A DNA stretch of 64,000 nucleotides from Nodosilinea sp. PGN35 (lineage in GTDB: Bacteria > Cyanobacteriota > Cyanobacteriia > Phormidesmidales > Phormidesmidaceae): contig NZ_JAQKQJ010000008.1 of the NCBI RefSeq assembly GCF_029109325.1, forward strand, positions 1 to 64,000. The letters are read 5' to 3'. Positions 24,586-33,376 of this stretch are shown piece after piece (position 1 is the first letter of the stretch; the number at the start of each line of letters is the position of its first letter). The notes under the pieces are model-generated. The model was not told where the DNA came from. It saw only the letters and a program-made list of their open reading frames with translations, and did not search any database. A program made the translations under genes and the position numbers.

Positions 24586-26973
24586 TCAATACCTCTCCCA
24601 GCTGGGTTGAAAGCCACGGCGGCGCAGCAGCTCAAACTCCACGTCCTGGGCGCGCCGGTCGAGGTTGATGGGAGCGGCTTGGGGGGGGAGCTGCCGCAGC
24701 TGGTCTAGGGCGGAGAGCTTTTGGTCGTCGGCGATGTTGAGTTCTGCGATCGCATAGCGGGCCTCCCAGTAGTCAGGCTCGACCGCTAGCACCTGGTTGT
24801 AGAGGGCGCGGGCGGTGACCAGGTTGCCCTGCTGAAACTGCACTCCGGCCAGGGCCGCCAGGGCACCCAGATTCTCGGGCTCCCGCTCTAGCACCCGCTG
24901 GTAGGCGGTGGCGGCTAGGGGGAGGTTGCCCTGGCGCTGGGCCAGATCGCCCTGAAAGAAGTACACCGTCAGGTCGTCGGGGTTGGCGGCAATCAGCGCG
25001 TCCAGCTCGGTTTGGGCCTGGGTGGGGTTGGTCTGGGCCAGCAGCTCAACGGTGCGCCACCGCAGCCAGAGGTCGTCTGGCCGCTGGGCGAGCAGGGTTT
25101 GGTAGAGGTGGTTGCGATCGCCGTCAGCGGGGAGTGCCCCTGCCAGCTCAAACAGCTCGGGCGGAGGATTCTCCAAGCTTTGGGAGGCCAGCCAGCTATC
25201 GAGGGTGGCGGCGGCGGCGGTGGCGGTGATCTGCTCGGTGCGGTAGGCCAGCAGGGCGTAGCCCAGAGGATAGTCGGGGTGGTCGGGGTGGGCGGCGATC
25301 GCCGCTAAATACACCGGCAGCGCCGCTTCGGGCTGGCCTTGCTGTGTTCTCACAAAAGCCAGTCCTCGCAGGGCATCGGCAGTGGTTTGTGAACCGGGCT
25401 GAGCGGCAATGACAGCCTCGTAGCGGCGGGCGCTAGCCTCAAGATCGCCCAGCTGCCGCTCCAGGTCGGCTACCAGCAGTGCTGTACCCCAATCGCCCTG
25501 CCCCGCATCGGTGGTGCTGTAGCTGGCGAGGGCGTCGCGGGCCGCCTGCAAATTGCCCTGGCTCAGGTAGATCTGAGCGATGCGGTAAGTCAGCAAAGGC
25601 GCATCTACCGCTGCGGCGGCGGCGGCGTAAACCGGCAGTAGAGCCGGGTCGGGATGATCTAAACGCACCAGGGCGGTGGTAATGGCCCGCTGCTCCGGTG
25701 CTGAGCTGGGTAGGGGGGAGAGCAGCGGTAAGATTTGCTCGGCTACAGTGGCGGCACTTGCGTTTCCCAAGCTGTAGGCCAGCAGGCGTGCTTTTACCAT
25801 CAAGCTGGTGGTGTTAGGATTCTCCACCGCCAGTTGCTCAAACATGGTGAGAGCCAGGGGCTCGGTGTCGGGCCATTCGCTCAGCACGTCGGCCACCTCG
25901 ACCCGCAGCCCGTAGCTGGGGGCGGTGGCCGCATCCAATGCCTGGCGGTACAGCACCGTAGCTTGTTCAAACAGAGTGGCGTCGAGCTGGCGACGACCGA
26001 TCGCGCTGTAGGCGCGGGCCAGGGCCAGTCGAGCGTCGGCCTTGCCCACCAGAGGATTTAATAATTCCAGCGCTTTAGCGGTCTGGCCGCTGGCATCGTA
26101 GGCGTTGGCCAGGCCCGCGCGAATGCCTAAAGAAAGGTCGTCGGTGCGGGTAGGCTCCCTCAGCTGGGGTTCTAGGAGGGCGATCGCCCCCGCCGCATCA
26201 CCCGTCTCCTGCCGGGCCAGCGCATAGGCCGTCAGCGCCTCAGCTGGAATTACCCCCGACTGCCGGTAGCGGTTGAACAGGGCCAGAGCACCGGCATAGT
26301 CGCCGCTAAAGGCGTAGATCTGCGCCGCCCCCAGCAGAGTTTGGGCAGATGGATTGCGCCCCAGCAGGACGTCATAATCGGCCAGTGATTCCGTAAAGCG
26401 TCCCTGGTAGCCGTAGAGCAACGCCCGCTGGCTGAGAGCCGTTACATTACCCGGATTTTGGTCTAAAAGCCGGGTCAAAGCCTGAATGCCGCCGGGCTGC
26501 CATTCGGGACGGTAGCCGCCCAGTTCTCCCAGGGCTGCTAACGCTGGGGCATTGTCAGGGCTGACTTGCAGCACCGCCTGGTAGGCATTCCAGGCGTCGG
26601 CGTCGCGGCCCGCCCGCTGGTAGGCGATCGCCAGCCCCAGCCGCGCCTCTGCCGAGTTGGGCTGCTGGCGCAGGGCTGCTTGGAAGGCGGCGATCGCATC
26701 GTTCACCCAGCCGCGATCGAGCATAGTGTAGCCCTCGCGGGTTTGGGGCGATGTCTGGGCCAGGGCCGCAGGGCTAACGACTATTTCTAACCCGAGAACG
26801 AGGGCTCCTATCAAAAGGGAACTTTGCAGTAGGTAACGGCCTCTAGAGATCCCCCCAGTTTCTTGAGGTAGAGGATTCTCCTTGAAGCCTGCCTTAGGGA
26901 ATGGGGAAGTTTTGCCATTGTCCAGTTGCTCATGGCCCCCCTTTTTAAGGGGGGTAGGGGGGATCATCGTCAT
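24586..26973 (-). CDS. TPR-rich cellulose export scaffold (N-terminal part of BcsC)
   Basis: The 795-residue protein consists almost wholly of TPR helices from about residue 70 to 780, as in the periplasmic arm of BcsC, which binds the BcsA-BcsB-peptidoglycan side. It lacks the C-terminal beta-barrel of BcsC; a barrel protein is encoded by the gene just upstream. The ATG at 26973 overlaps that gene's stop as ATGA. The first 45 residues (IPPTPLKKGG and following) come from a common cyanobacterial dispersed repeat, and the export signal (LLIGALVLGLEIVVSPAALAQ) comes after it, so a later non-ATG start is possible. Confidence 0.8.
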   Translation of the reverse strand: MTMIPPTPLKKGGHEQLDNGKTSPFPKAGFKENPLPQETGGISRGRYLLQSSLLIGALVLGLEIVVSPAALAQTSPQTREGYTMLDRGWVNDAIAAFQAALRQQPNSAEARLGLAIAYQRAGRDADAWNAYQAVLQVSPDNAPALAALGELGGYRPEWQPGGIQALTRLLDQNPGNVTALSQRALLYGYQGRFTESLADYDVLLGRNPSAQTLLGAAQIYAFSGDYAGALALFNRYRQSGVIPAEALTAYALARQETGDAAGAIALLEPQLREPTRTDDLSLGIRAGLANAYDASGQTAKALELLNPLVGKADARLALARAYSAIGRRQLDATLFEQATVLYRQALDAATAPSYGLRVEVADVLSEWPDTEPLALTMFEQLAVENPNTTSLMVKARLLAYSLGNASAATVAEQILPLLSPLPSSAPEQRAITTALVRLDHPDPALLPVYAAAAAAVDAPLLTYRIAQIYLSQGNLQAARDALASYSTTDAGQGDWGTALLVADLERQLGDLEASARRYEAVIAAQPGSQTTADALRGLAFVRTQQGQPEAALPVYLAAIAAHPDHPDYPLGYALLAYRTEQITATAAAATLDSWLASQSLENPPPELFELAGALPADGDRNHLYQTLLAQRPDDLWLRWRTVELLAQTNPTQAQTELDALIAANPDDLTVYFFQGDLAQRQGNLPLAATAYQRVLEREPENLGALAALAGVQFQQGNLVTARALYNQVLAVEPDYWEARYAIAELNIADDQKLSALDQLRQLPPQAAPINLDRRAQDVEFELLRRRGFQPSWERY
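26860..26968. repeat. Dispersed repeat fused into the start of the TPR gene
   Basis: The sequence CCCCCCTTTTTAAGGGGGG (26937-26955) is a palindromic core, flanked by GGGGGGATC and by ATCCCCCCAGTTTC. Translated on the minus strand it gives PPTPLKKGG, a peptide seen widely where this cyanobacterial repeat overlaps genes (recalled from general knowledge). Confidence 0.6.
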
Positions 26974-28421
26974 TCTGCTGCCCTCCGCAATGGGTTCCAC
27001 ATCAGGTCGTAGCGCACCCGAAAGCCCAGGTAAGTTTCGCTAAAGGCGTTGCGCTGCTGCACACTCACCCCGGCTCGCAGGTTGTCAATAATTTGAGTGT
27101 CGTAGAACAGCTCCCACACGTCGGGAGTGGGGCCGCCGCTGGCCTGGCGCAGGTCGCTGTTAGAGAGCTGACGACCGTAGCCCAGCCCCAGGCGATCGCC
27201 CGGCATCAATACATCCAGCCCGTTGACGCCCAGGCTGTAGGTCTGGCCACTGGCCCCCAGGGTTTGGTTGGTGTACCAGCCGTAGCGGCCAAAAAAGCCC
27301 AGCTTGAGATTGGGGATAAACGCCTCGGCGTTGAGGCCAAAACCCGTCTCGCGATCGCCCGGCAGCGGGCCAAACTGGCCATTGCCTCGCTCCAGGCTAA
27401 AAATTTCGCTAAATCCGTCGCGGCGGCCCGCGTCGGTGGAGGTGACATAGGTGCCCCGCACAATGGCGTTGCCAAACCGTACCCCTACCTCCCCGGCAAA
27501 CGAGTCGAGGGCAAAGCTGCCCAGGTCACGGCTCGACGAAAACGCGGTGGCCGTCAGCGACAGCGCATCCACCGGAGTCCAGTTCACCAGGGCACCGGGG
27601 CGCGAGGCCACATTCACTGCGCTCAAGGCCGGGTTGGTTTGAAACACCGGATTAAAGAAATGGGTGAGTGAATCTTTGGCGAAGCTGTTGCGATCGAGGT
27701 AGGAGGTCAAATCCATCAGCCCCACCGTGAACCGCAGCTCGCTCAGGTTGGCCGGTGAGGCCGTCAGGTACAGCTCGCTGAGGCTGAGGCCGGTTTGGTC
27801 GGTGTCAGAAAACGCCTTCCCGGTGCTCAGGTCTACGGTGGCTCCGGCAAACACCGAGGGGCTGAGCACGTAGATGCCCCCCGCCCGCAGCCGCGCCGAT
27901 CCGGCGTCTCCCTGCTGCAAGTAGGCCGCCTGCACAAACACCTCAGAGCGCTCCGCCGGGGCCAAAACGGCCTCGGGGTCGGGGGGCTGGGTAATGCTCT
28001 GCTCGGGCTCGGGGGCAGCGGGGCGATCGCCCAGGGCACTGCCCTCAGGGTCGGGGGCGATCGCTTCTGCCAGGGTGCGATCGCCCTCATCAGGGATCCG
28101 CCTCAGAGCAGAAGCGGTCTTGGTTGCCTCTGGCTTAGAACCTTGCCAACCGCCGCCCTGGGCGGGAGACCACTCGGCTATCCAAGGCCGGGGGAGGCCC
28201 GCGGCCTGGTCATCAGAGCGTGCGGTGGTCGCTGGTAACTCAGTCGCAGATAGGGGTTCAGACAGCGCCCCGGCGGGTGCAGGGCTGTCTGGGGCAGCAT
28301 CGGGCGTGCCCCAGGCCGCCGCAGTCAAACCAGGCAGTGCTGTTGTCAGCAACAACGCCGCAATTACGCCGGGGTTGAGCCCATGCCTGAGCGCCAACCA
28401 AGCACCGATAGAACATTTCAT
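26970..28421 (-). CDS. Outer-membrane beta-barrel protein, first gene of cellulose operon
   Basis: The 483-residue protein starts with a signal peptide (VIAALLLTTALPGLTAAAWG). A low-complexity Pro/Ala/Ser region follows to about residue 150, then 330 residues of alternating aromatic/Gly-rich beta strands ending VRYDLMWNPL. The strands VFAGATVDLSTGKAF, GEVGVRFGNAIVRGTY and LGLGYGRQL have porin character. It is translationally coupled to the TPR gene. Together the pair could replace BcsC, with this protein as the outer-membrane export channel; that is an inference. A carbohydrate porin unrelated to export is the alternative. Confidence 0.65.
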   Translation of the reverse strand: MKCSIGAWLALRHGLNPGVIAALLLTTALPGLTAAAWGTPDAAPDSPAPAGALSEPLSATELPATTARSDDQAAGLPRPWIAEWSPAQGGGWQGSKPEATKTASALRRIPDEGDRTLAEAIAPDPEGSALGDRPAAPEPEQSITQPPDPEAVLAPAERSEVFVQAAYLQQGDAGSARLRAGGIYVLSPSVFAGATVDLSTGKAFSDTDQTGLSLSELYLTASPANLSELRFTVGLMDLTSYLDRNSFAKDSLTHFFNPVFQTNPALSAVNVASRPGALVNWTPVDALSLTATAFSSSRDLGSFALDSFAGEVGVRFGNAIVRGTYVTSTDAGRRDGFSEIFSLERGNGQFGPLPGDRETGFGLNAEAFIPNLKLGFFGRYGWYTNQTLGASGQTYSLGVNGLDVLMPGDRLGLGYGRQLSNSDLRQASGGPTPDVWELFYDTQIIDNLRAGVSVQQRNAFSETYLGFRVRYDLMWNPLRRAAE

Positions 28422-28557
28422 AACATACTCAAAATATGGGTCGAAAATTAGGTGCGCGAGATATTCTGGCCTGCTGAGCAGTCAGATCTAAGCCCTAGAT
28501 TTAGGGCATTTAGAATGGGTCAATAGGGGTGAATCTCAGACGATCTGTACCCGGCTT

Positions 28558-28662
28558 TATAGCTGTAGCTAGACTGGCTAAGACAGTTTCTCTAAAAACG
28601 TTTGAACGTTCAAACGTCCCTAGAGCTTTTGATTGTCCTACCCAGGCCACCATGGCGATATA
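28558..28662. mobile_element. AACGTT palindromic element, copy C
   Basis: The ends are TATAGCTGTAGCTAGACTGG and GGCCACCATGGCGATATA, and the core is AACGTTTGAACGTTCAAACG. It lies in the leader or promoter region of the cellulose operon. Confidence 0.8.
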
Positions 28663-28665
28663 AGT

Positions 28666-28812
28666 TTGGATGAACCAGAAAAACACTGGGCTTCAAATTG
28701 CATTGACCACTTAAAAGTAGCCAATCAGGGGCTCAGCCTCGGGCCAACCGACGGACTCAAGGATGAACACCAGGACTGGGTTCAAAAGCTAAAAGAATTC
28801 ACGTATTCATAG
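28666..28812 (+). CDS. Possible small protein or gene remnant (48 aa)
   Basis: A frame from TTG at 28666 to TAG at 28810 encodes 48 residues with plausible protein composition (for example KHWASNCIDHLKVANQGLSL and DEHQDWVQKLKEFTYS). It begins four bases after palindromic element copy C, and the frame stays open into the element, so it may be the tail of a gene interrupted there. No ATG, ribosome site or recognised family supports it. Confidence 0.25.
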   Translation: MDEPEKHWASNCIDHLKVANQGLSLGPTDGLKDEHQDWVQKLKEFTYS

Positions 28813-29167
28813 CTTAGACAAACAAGCTGAGAATCAAGTGCAGGCATCCAGTGATGCAATAACGATGTCAGGACGATTTCAGCTCAGGTACGGTTTAGGC
28901 TCAGGAATTAGCGCTGTCTCCTCCTACAGGTAGATTTCTTCCCGTCAGGATAAAACTCGAAAAAAGTTTTAAAGCTGGCCGCTTTGTGTGGAGTCGTCGA
29001 AGCTACGCCTGACCGATTGATCATCGCCGCTGCCTGTGGTTGCATGGGTCATGTAGCGATTCTGAGTCAAGCGTGAACCGTAGGGAGCTGGTTCGCTCAG
29101 CCGTGATGCCTCTCCTGCCGGTATGGGTTAATTCGGATGACTGTAGTATTTCTCGTGCCCTTGGCCA
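28813..29167. other. Intergenic region without recognised gene
   Basis: This stretch between the possible remnant and the lipoprotein gene has no convincing frame or hairpin. It must contain the promoter of the + strand lipoprotein gene; no boxes are assigned. Confidence 0.4.
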
Positions 29168-29890
29168 ATGATACTTTTACGGCTTAAAATCACTGGGCTG
29201 CTGGTGCTGACCCTGTGTGCGGGGTGTCAAGCCGCTCGGCTGCCCCTATCGCCCCCATCGCCAGAGGCCACCACCCTGACCATTGAAGCCACGGCTTTAG
29301 CTGCGGGTGAGTTTGCCCTGGAGGGCACTACCAACCTGCCCGACAACACGCGGCTGACGGCCATTGCCCTGCGCCACCTGGTGCCCCAGCCAGCCACCGC
29401 TGGGGAGCAGCCGTTTTACTCGGTACTTGACTACCAGCCGGTTACCGTGGTCAATGGCGCATGGTCAGCGCAGCTCAATCTCTGGCGGGTGGCAGCCGAT
29501 GGCCGCTACCAAGAGGCCTGGCAGGCCCAGCTCGACACCCTCGAACTAGTCGCTCAGCCCAGTGCTACGGTGCAGTTTGCCGTTACGGTGGCTCCCCACC
29601 ACGTGGGGGCAGCCCTGAGCAATCGGCTTACCCAGGCTGGCCGCCAGCGGCTGGCAGGCGTGCTGCGAGTTACCGCCGATGGCGAACCGTTTTTGTGGGT
29701 CGATCGGGCGATTGCAGTGGAACTGCCCAGCGGGCAAACGACTCCTGCTGTCGATCTGCTGGCCCGCACCAACGGGGGCTGGGGCGATCGTCACCTGCTG
29801 GTGCCAGAGCCGCCTCTGCCCTATACCCTGACCCCCCTCAACGAGCGCCAAACCAACGCTCCGCCCACTCCAGGCGAGCTACTGCGCTAG
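29168..29890 (+). CDS. Predicted lipoprotein, unknown function
   Basis: The 240-residue protein begins with a lipoprotein signal peptide (LLVLTLCAGC), so it should be anchored at Cys19 or so. The mature part is beta-rich with no recognised domain; sequences such as TTLTIEATALAAGEFALEG suggest immunoglobulin-like or similar beta folds. Its TAG stop shares the palindrome CTAG (29887-29890) with the stop of the convergent pentapeptide-repeat gene. Confidence 0.75.
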   Translation: MILLRLKITGLLVLTLCAGCQAARLPLSPPSPEATTLTIEATALAAGEFALEGTTNLPDNTRLTAIALRHLVPQPATAGEQPFYSVLDYQPVTVVNGAWSAQLNLWRVAADGRYQEAWQAQLDTLELVAQPSATVQFAVTVAPHHVGAALSNRLTQAGRQRLAGVLRVTADGEPFLWVDRAIAVELPSGQTTPAVDLLARTNGGWGDRHLLVPEPPLPYTLTPLNERQTNAPPTPGELLR

Positions 29891-30423
29891 GCCGAGGGCT
29901 GCCCAACGATGCATTCTGAATCGCGGATAGTGCCGTCGGGCATTACGGTTTGGCAAAACTTGGCCCCCGTCAGGTTGGCCTTAGCCAGGTTGGCCCCGGT
30001 CAAGTTGGTGTAGCGCAGGTTGGCCCAGTAGAGGTTGGCGTGGGCCAGGTCGGCCTTGGTCAGGTTGGCCCCTTCTAAATTGGCGTGGCTGAAGTCGGCA
30101 TGATCGAGGCAGCTATCGCGCAAATCGGCGTTGACCAGAGTGGCGCGGTGGCAGTGGGCTTTGCGCAGATCGGCCTCGCGCAGTACGGCATTGGCCAGAG
30201 AAGCCCCCCGTAGATCGGCCTGGGCCAGGGTCATTTGGTAGCCGTCAATGTGGGTGAGGTCGGCCTGGTTGAGGTTGGCGCGGGTTAGGTTGCTGCGGCG
30301 CAGGTCGGCAGCGGCCAGGTGAGCAGCGGCCAAGTTGACCCCCTGCAAATCAAGCCCGTGGAGATCGCGAGCGCCGGCCTGGTAGTAGCGATTGATCAGG
30401 TCTATCAAGGTAGCCGGGGTCAT
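29887..30423 (-). CDS. Pentapeptide-repeat protein
   Basis: The 178-residue protein has about 25 consecutive A(D/N)LXX pentapeptides from residue 20 to 155, for example ANLNQADLTHID and ANLTKADLAHANLYWANL. These build a right-handed quadrilateral beta-helix. Cyanobacteria hold many such proteins, mostly of unknown function. The C-terminal FCQTVMPDGTIRDSECI is a common ending of this subfamily. The stop overlaps the convergent lipoprotein stop. Confidence 0.9.
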   Translation of the reverse strand: MTPATLIDLINRYYQAGARDLHGLDLQGVNLAAAHLAAADLRRSNLTRANLNQADLTHIDGYQMTLAQADLRGASLANAVLREADLRKAHCHRATLVNADLRDSCLDHADFSHANLEGANLTKADLAHANLYWANLRYTNLTGANLAKANLTGAKFCQTVMPDGTIRDSECIVGQPSA

Positions 30424-30467
30424 TGCGGTAATGCCCTCAAATAACGTTCCAAAGTAGCGCCCAAAAA

Positions 30468-30501
30468 CAATGGGGGCGGCTGTTACGCCGTACCCCCATT
30501 G
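30468..30501 (-). terminator. Intrinsic terminator of the gene at 30565
   Basis: Read on the minus strand, CAATGGGGG and CCCCCATTG form a stem that includes CGGC/GCCG, followed by TTGTTTTTGG. It lies 64 bases past the stop of the 113-residue gene. Confidence 0.75.
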
Positions 30502-30564
30502 TCGCGCCGCGATCGCACCCGCGCATCGAGCATTACAAGAATGCTACATTCTCAGGCCACCAGA

Positions 30565-30906
30565 CTAGATTTGCCCAACACCCTTGCTGCGCTCATCCGA
30601 CTGAGTGGTCACCTTGCCCTCTTCGTCGGTCTGATTGATGGCGCTCAATTCGGCCTCGCGCTGGGCTTTTTTGGCTTCCTCCTCTTCGCGCAGGTCGCCG
30701 GGCTCGTTGATGTACATTTCAGGCTCAATGGGGTAGTTGTTGGCCAGCCCTTCCTTGTCTACTGTCTGGCCACCGCTGACATCCATACCGCTGCCGTCCT
30801 CGCGCGGCTGCTTAAAATCAGTGCCCTCGCGCTCTTTACGGGCAGCAGTTTCCGCCGGAATAATATGCGGGTCGTAGTTATCGCTTTCAACTCTGGGGTT
30901 AGACAT
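30565..30906 (-). CDS. Conserved cyanobacterial hypothetical, acidic, 113 aa
   Basis: The start MSNPRVES at 30906 is chosen because GGAGG lies seven bases upstream; a further upstream ATG overlaps that ribosome site. The product is hydrophilic and highly charged, with KEREGTDFKQPREDGSGMDV and a coiled EEEEAKKAQREAEL segment, and it has no membrane segment. It appears intrinsically disordered. No function is recognised. Confidence 0.75.
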   Translation of the reverse strand: MSNPRVESDNYDPHIIPAETAARKEREGTDFKQPREDGSGMDVSGGQTVDKEGLANNYPIEPEMYINEPGDLREEEEAKKAQREAELSAINQTDEEGKVTTQSDERSKGVGQI

Positions 30907-31107
30907 CGGAGCCTCCATTGAGAATAACTGAGCGATTTGAATAAGCAGCAGCTTAGACCACTTACCTATCGCTGATACAACCCTAGGCCTAGACCTGCCA
31001 CTCTGTATCTACCCGGAGAATGAGGCCATGGCTATGACCTTTGGCTGAGGCCGTTGGCCCTCTATTTTTTGGTAGGCAAAATAAAAATTTGAGCCTGACC
31101 CAGGTGG

Positions 31108-31210
31108 TCTAGCTGTAGCCAGTCTAGTCAGGACAATCTTTCTAGAACGTTCCAACGTTTGAACGTTTCTAAGGGTGCTGAATGTCTTAACCCAATTGAC
31201 CATGGCTATA
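31108..31210. mobile_element. AACGTT palindromic element, copy D
   Basis: The ends are TCTAGCTGTAGCCAGTCTAG and CCAATTGACCATGGCTATA; the core GAACGTTCCAACGTTTGAAC is slightly imperfect. It lies in the gap between the 113-residue gene and the antiporter. The rest of that gap holds no gene. Confidence 0.82.
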
Positions 31211-31294
31211 AAAATAAGCCCTTGACACAGGCCCTGGGAATTTATTGGGTGATGGCAAAAGCTGATGACTTTAAATACTATTCCCAATATCCCC

Positions 31295-33046
31295 CTACCC
31301 CTTGCCCACCTGAGCCGCCGGGCGAATGCTGCGGTAGCGATCCTGGCGAATCCAATCCAGCACCGACTGAATTTCAACCGACTTTTCGCCCAGGGTGTTG
31401 AGCAGGTGAGAGCCCAGTTCTAGGGCGGCCTCAAACTCGGGCTGCACCACCTCCCTGGCCCCCAGCTGGGTCAGGACGTCGATTTCTTCGTTGTTGTGCG
31501 ATCGCGCAATGATGTCCAGCTCGGGTGCCCTCAGCAGCGCCCGCTGTAGCACCAGGCGGGTGGTGGTGGGGTCGGGCAGGGTGATGGCCAGGGCCTTGGC
31601 GGTTTCTAGAGAGGTCTTCTCCAGCACCAGCTCGCTGTCGGCATCGCCGTAGACAAAGGGTATCTGCACCAGGGGCGCGTGGCGGTTGCGCAGGCGCTGA
31701 ATGGCGGTTTCGCTGTTTTCGACCACCAGCACCGAGTAGCCCCGGCTGAGCAGCACATTCACCAGCACCTCCCCCACCCGGCCATAGCCCGCCACAATCA
31801 CGTGGTCGTGGATATCGCCGGGCACCGATAGCAGTTTCGGTTCCTCCGCCTGGTTGAGAAAATCCTTGAGCACCGGCAGGTTGTGCAGCCAGTCGGCCAC
31901 CTTGGGGGCCAGGTTAATCCACAGCGGGGTGAGCATGAGGGAAATAGCAATCGTGCCCAGCAAGAGTGAGTAGCGCTGCTCGGTAATCAGCCCCAGCTCT
32001 AGCCCCATCAGGGCCAGCACAAAGGAGAATTCGCCAATTTGATTGAGGCCAAAGCTGGCCTTGACCGCTGTTTTGAGCGAATAGCCAAACCCCATCACAA
32101 TCGGCAAAATAATCAGCGCCTTGCCCACCATAATCAGCGCCACCAGCTCTAAAATTCTGCCCAGGTCGTTGAGGATTAGATCGGGGTCGATCAGCATGCC
32201 AATGGAGGCAAAAAATAGGCAGGCAAAGGTGTCGCGCAGGGGCAAAATTTTGCCCAGGGCCTGGTCGGCGTAGTCAATTTCAGAAATCATCAGGCCAGCG
32301 ACAAAGGCTCCCATGGCAATGGAGAGACCCAAAATAGAGGTCACCCAGGCAATGCCCAGGCACAGGGCCACTACCGTGAGCAAAAACAACTCGCTGCTTT
32401 CGGTGGCGGCAATGTGCTGAATCAGCTGGGGCACTACCCAGCGCCCCAGGGCGATCGCCCCGGCCAAAAACAGCCCAAACTTCAGCGCCGCGATCGCCAG
32501 CGCTGGCCCCAGGGCGTCGGGCTGGTTGAGCACCGGCAGCACCGCCAGCATTAGCCCCAGGGCAATGTCCTGGGCAATCAGCAGGCCCAGCATCACCTGG
32601 CCGTGGACGGTGGCGGTTTCGCCGCGATCGGTGAGGGTTTTAAGCACCACCGCCGTAGACGACAGCGACAGCACCAGCCCCAGAAAAATTCCCTGGAGCG
32701 GTGAATCTGCGGTGCCTGAGAGCAGCGACACCGAGCACACCAGCAGCGTGGTGAGTCCAATTTGCAGCAGACTGCCCCGCAGGGCGATCGCCCGCACCCG
32801 CCTCAGCTCCGCCAGCGAAAACTCGACCCCCAGGGCAAACAGCAAAAAGGCTATTCCCACCTCCGCCAGCGCCTGAATTTGCTCCACATCGGTCTGGAGA
32901 CCCAGGCCAAAGGGGCCAATCACCAGGCCGGTGATCAGGTAGCCCAGCAGGGCCGGTTGTTTGAGGCGGTGGGCAATGTAGCCACCCAGGGCAGAACACC
33001 CCAGGGCCAGGGTGAGATCGAGGACGAAGTTTGGTTCAGCGGTCAT
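31295..33046 (-). CDS. CPA2-family cation:proton antiporter with RCK domain (KefB/C-like)
   Basis: From the ATG at 33046 the protein has 583 residues: about 12 membrane segments over residues 5-380 (for example LLGYLITGLVIGPFGLGL and VALCLGIAWVTSILGLSIAMGAFVAGLMIS), then an NAD-binding RCK_N domain beginning HVIVAGYGRVGEVLV. It would exchange K+ or Na+ for protons across the cytoplasmic membrane. The open frame continues 43 residues upstream but that part has no membrane or domain character. The start is not marked by a ribosome site. Confidence 0.85.
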   Translation of the reverse strand: MTAEPNFVLDLTLALGCSALGGYIAHRLKQPALLGYLITGLVIGPFGLGLQTDVEQIQALAEVGIAFLLFALGVEFSLAELRRVRAIALRGSLLQIGLTTLLVCSVSLLSGTADSPLQGIFLGLVLSLSSTAVVLKTLTDRGETATVHGQVMLGLLIAQDIALGLMLAVLPVLNQPDALGPALAIAALKFGLFLAGAIALGRWVVPQLIQHIAATESSELFLLTVVALCLGIAWVTSILGLSIAMGAFVAGLMISEIDYADQALGKILPLRDTFACLFFASIGMLIDPDLILNDLGRILELVALIMVGKALIILPIVMGFGYSLKTAVKASFGLNQIGEFSFVLALMGLELGLITEQRYSLLLGTIAISLMLTPLWINLAPKVADWLHNLPVLKDFLNQAEEPKLLSVPGDIHDHVIVAGYGRVGEVLVNVLLSRGYSVLVVENSETAIQRLRNRHAPLVQIPFVYGDADSELVLEKTSLETAKALAITLPDPTTTRLVLQRALLRAPELDIIARSHNNEEIDVLTQLGAREVVQPEFEAALELGSHLLNTLGEKSVEIQSVLDWIRQDRYRSIRPAAQVGKG

Positions 33047-33376
33047 AGAGGAGCAAGGGAGGGCGATGAAGTAGCGTCCGCTGGCGGCAGCGTCTACAAA
33101 GCCCCCTGCACCAGTGGACACAGGGGGCTTAAAGTCGGTAGAGATAGCCAGGGGCGTGGTGTTTCCCCAGCACAAGACCAGCTAACGAAAGCAGCAGGAG
33201 GCTCGTCTTCTATTGTCACCAATTCAGCGTAAGTACGCTATCAAAAGGTAAATTTTGGTGCGCGATCGCGGCATTGCCCGATCGCGGCACCCCGGTTTGC
33301 CGCTGTCAGAGCTTGGGGAGGCAGCAAAAGGGGCAATCCGGGCGTTTCTGCACTGGAAGTGATGTTGAAGCTGGGG

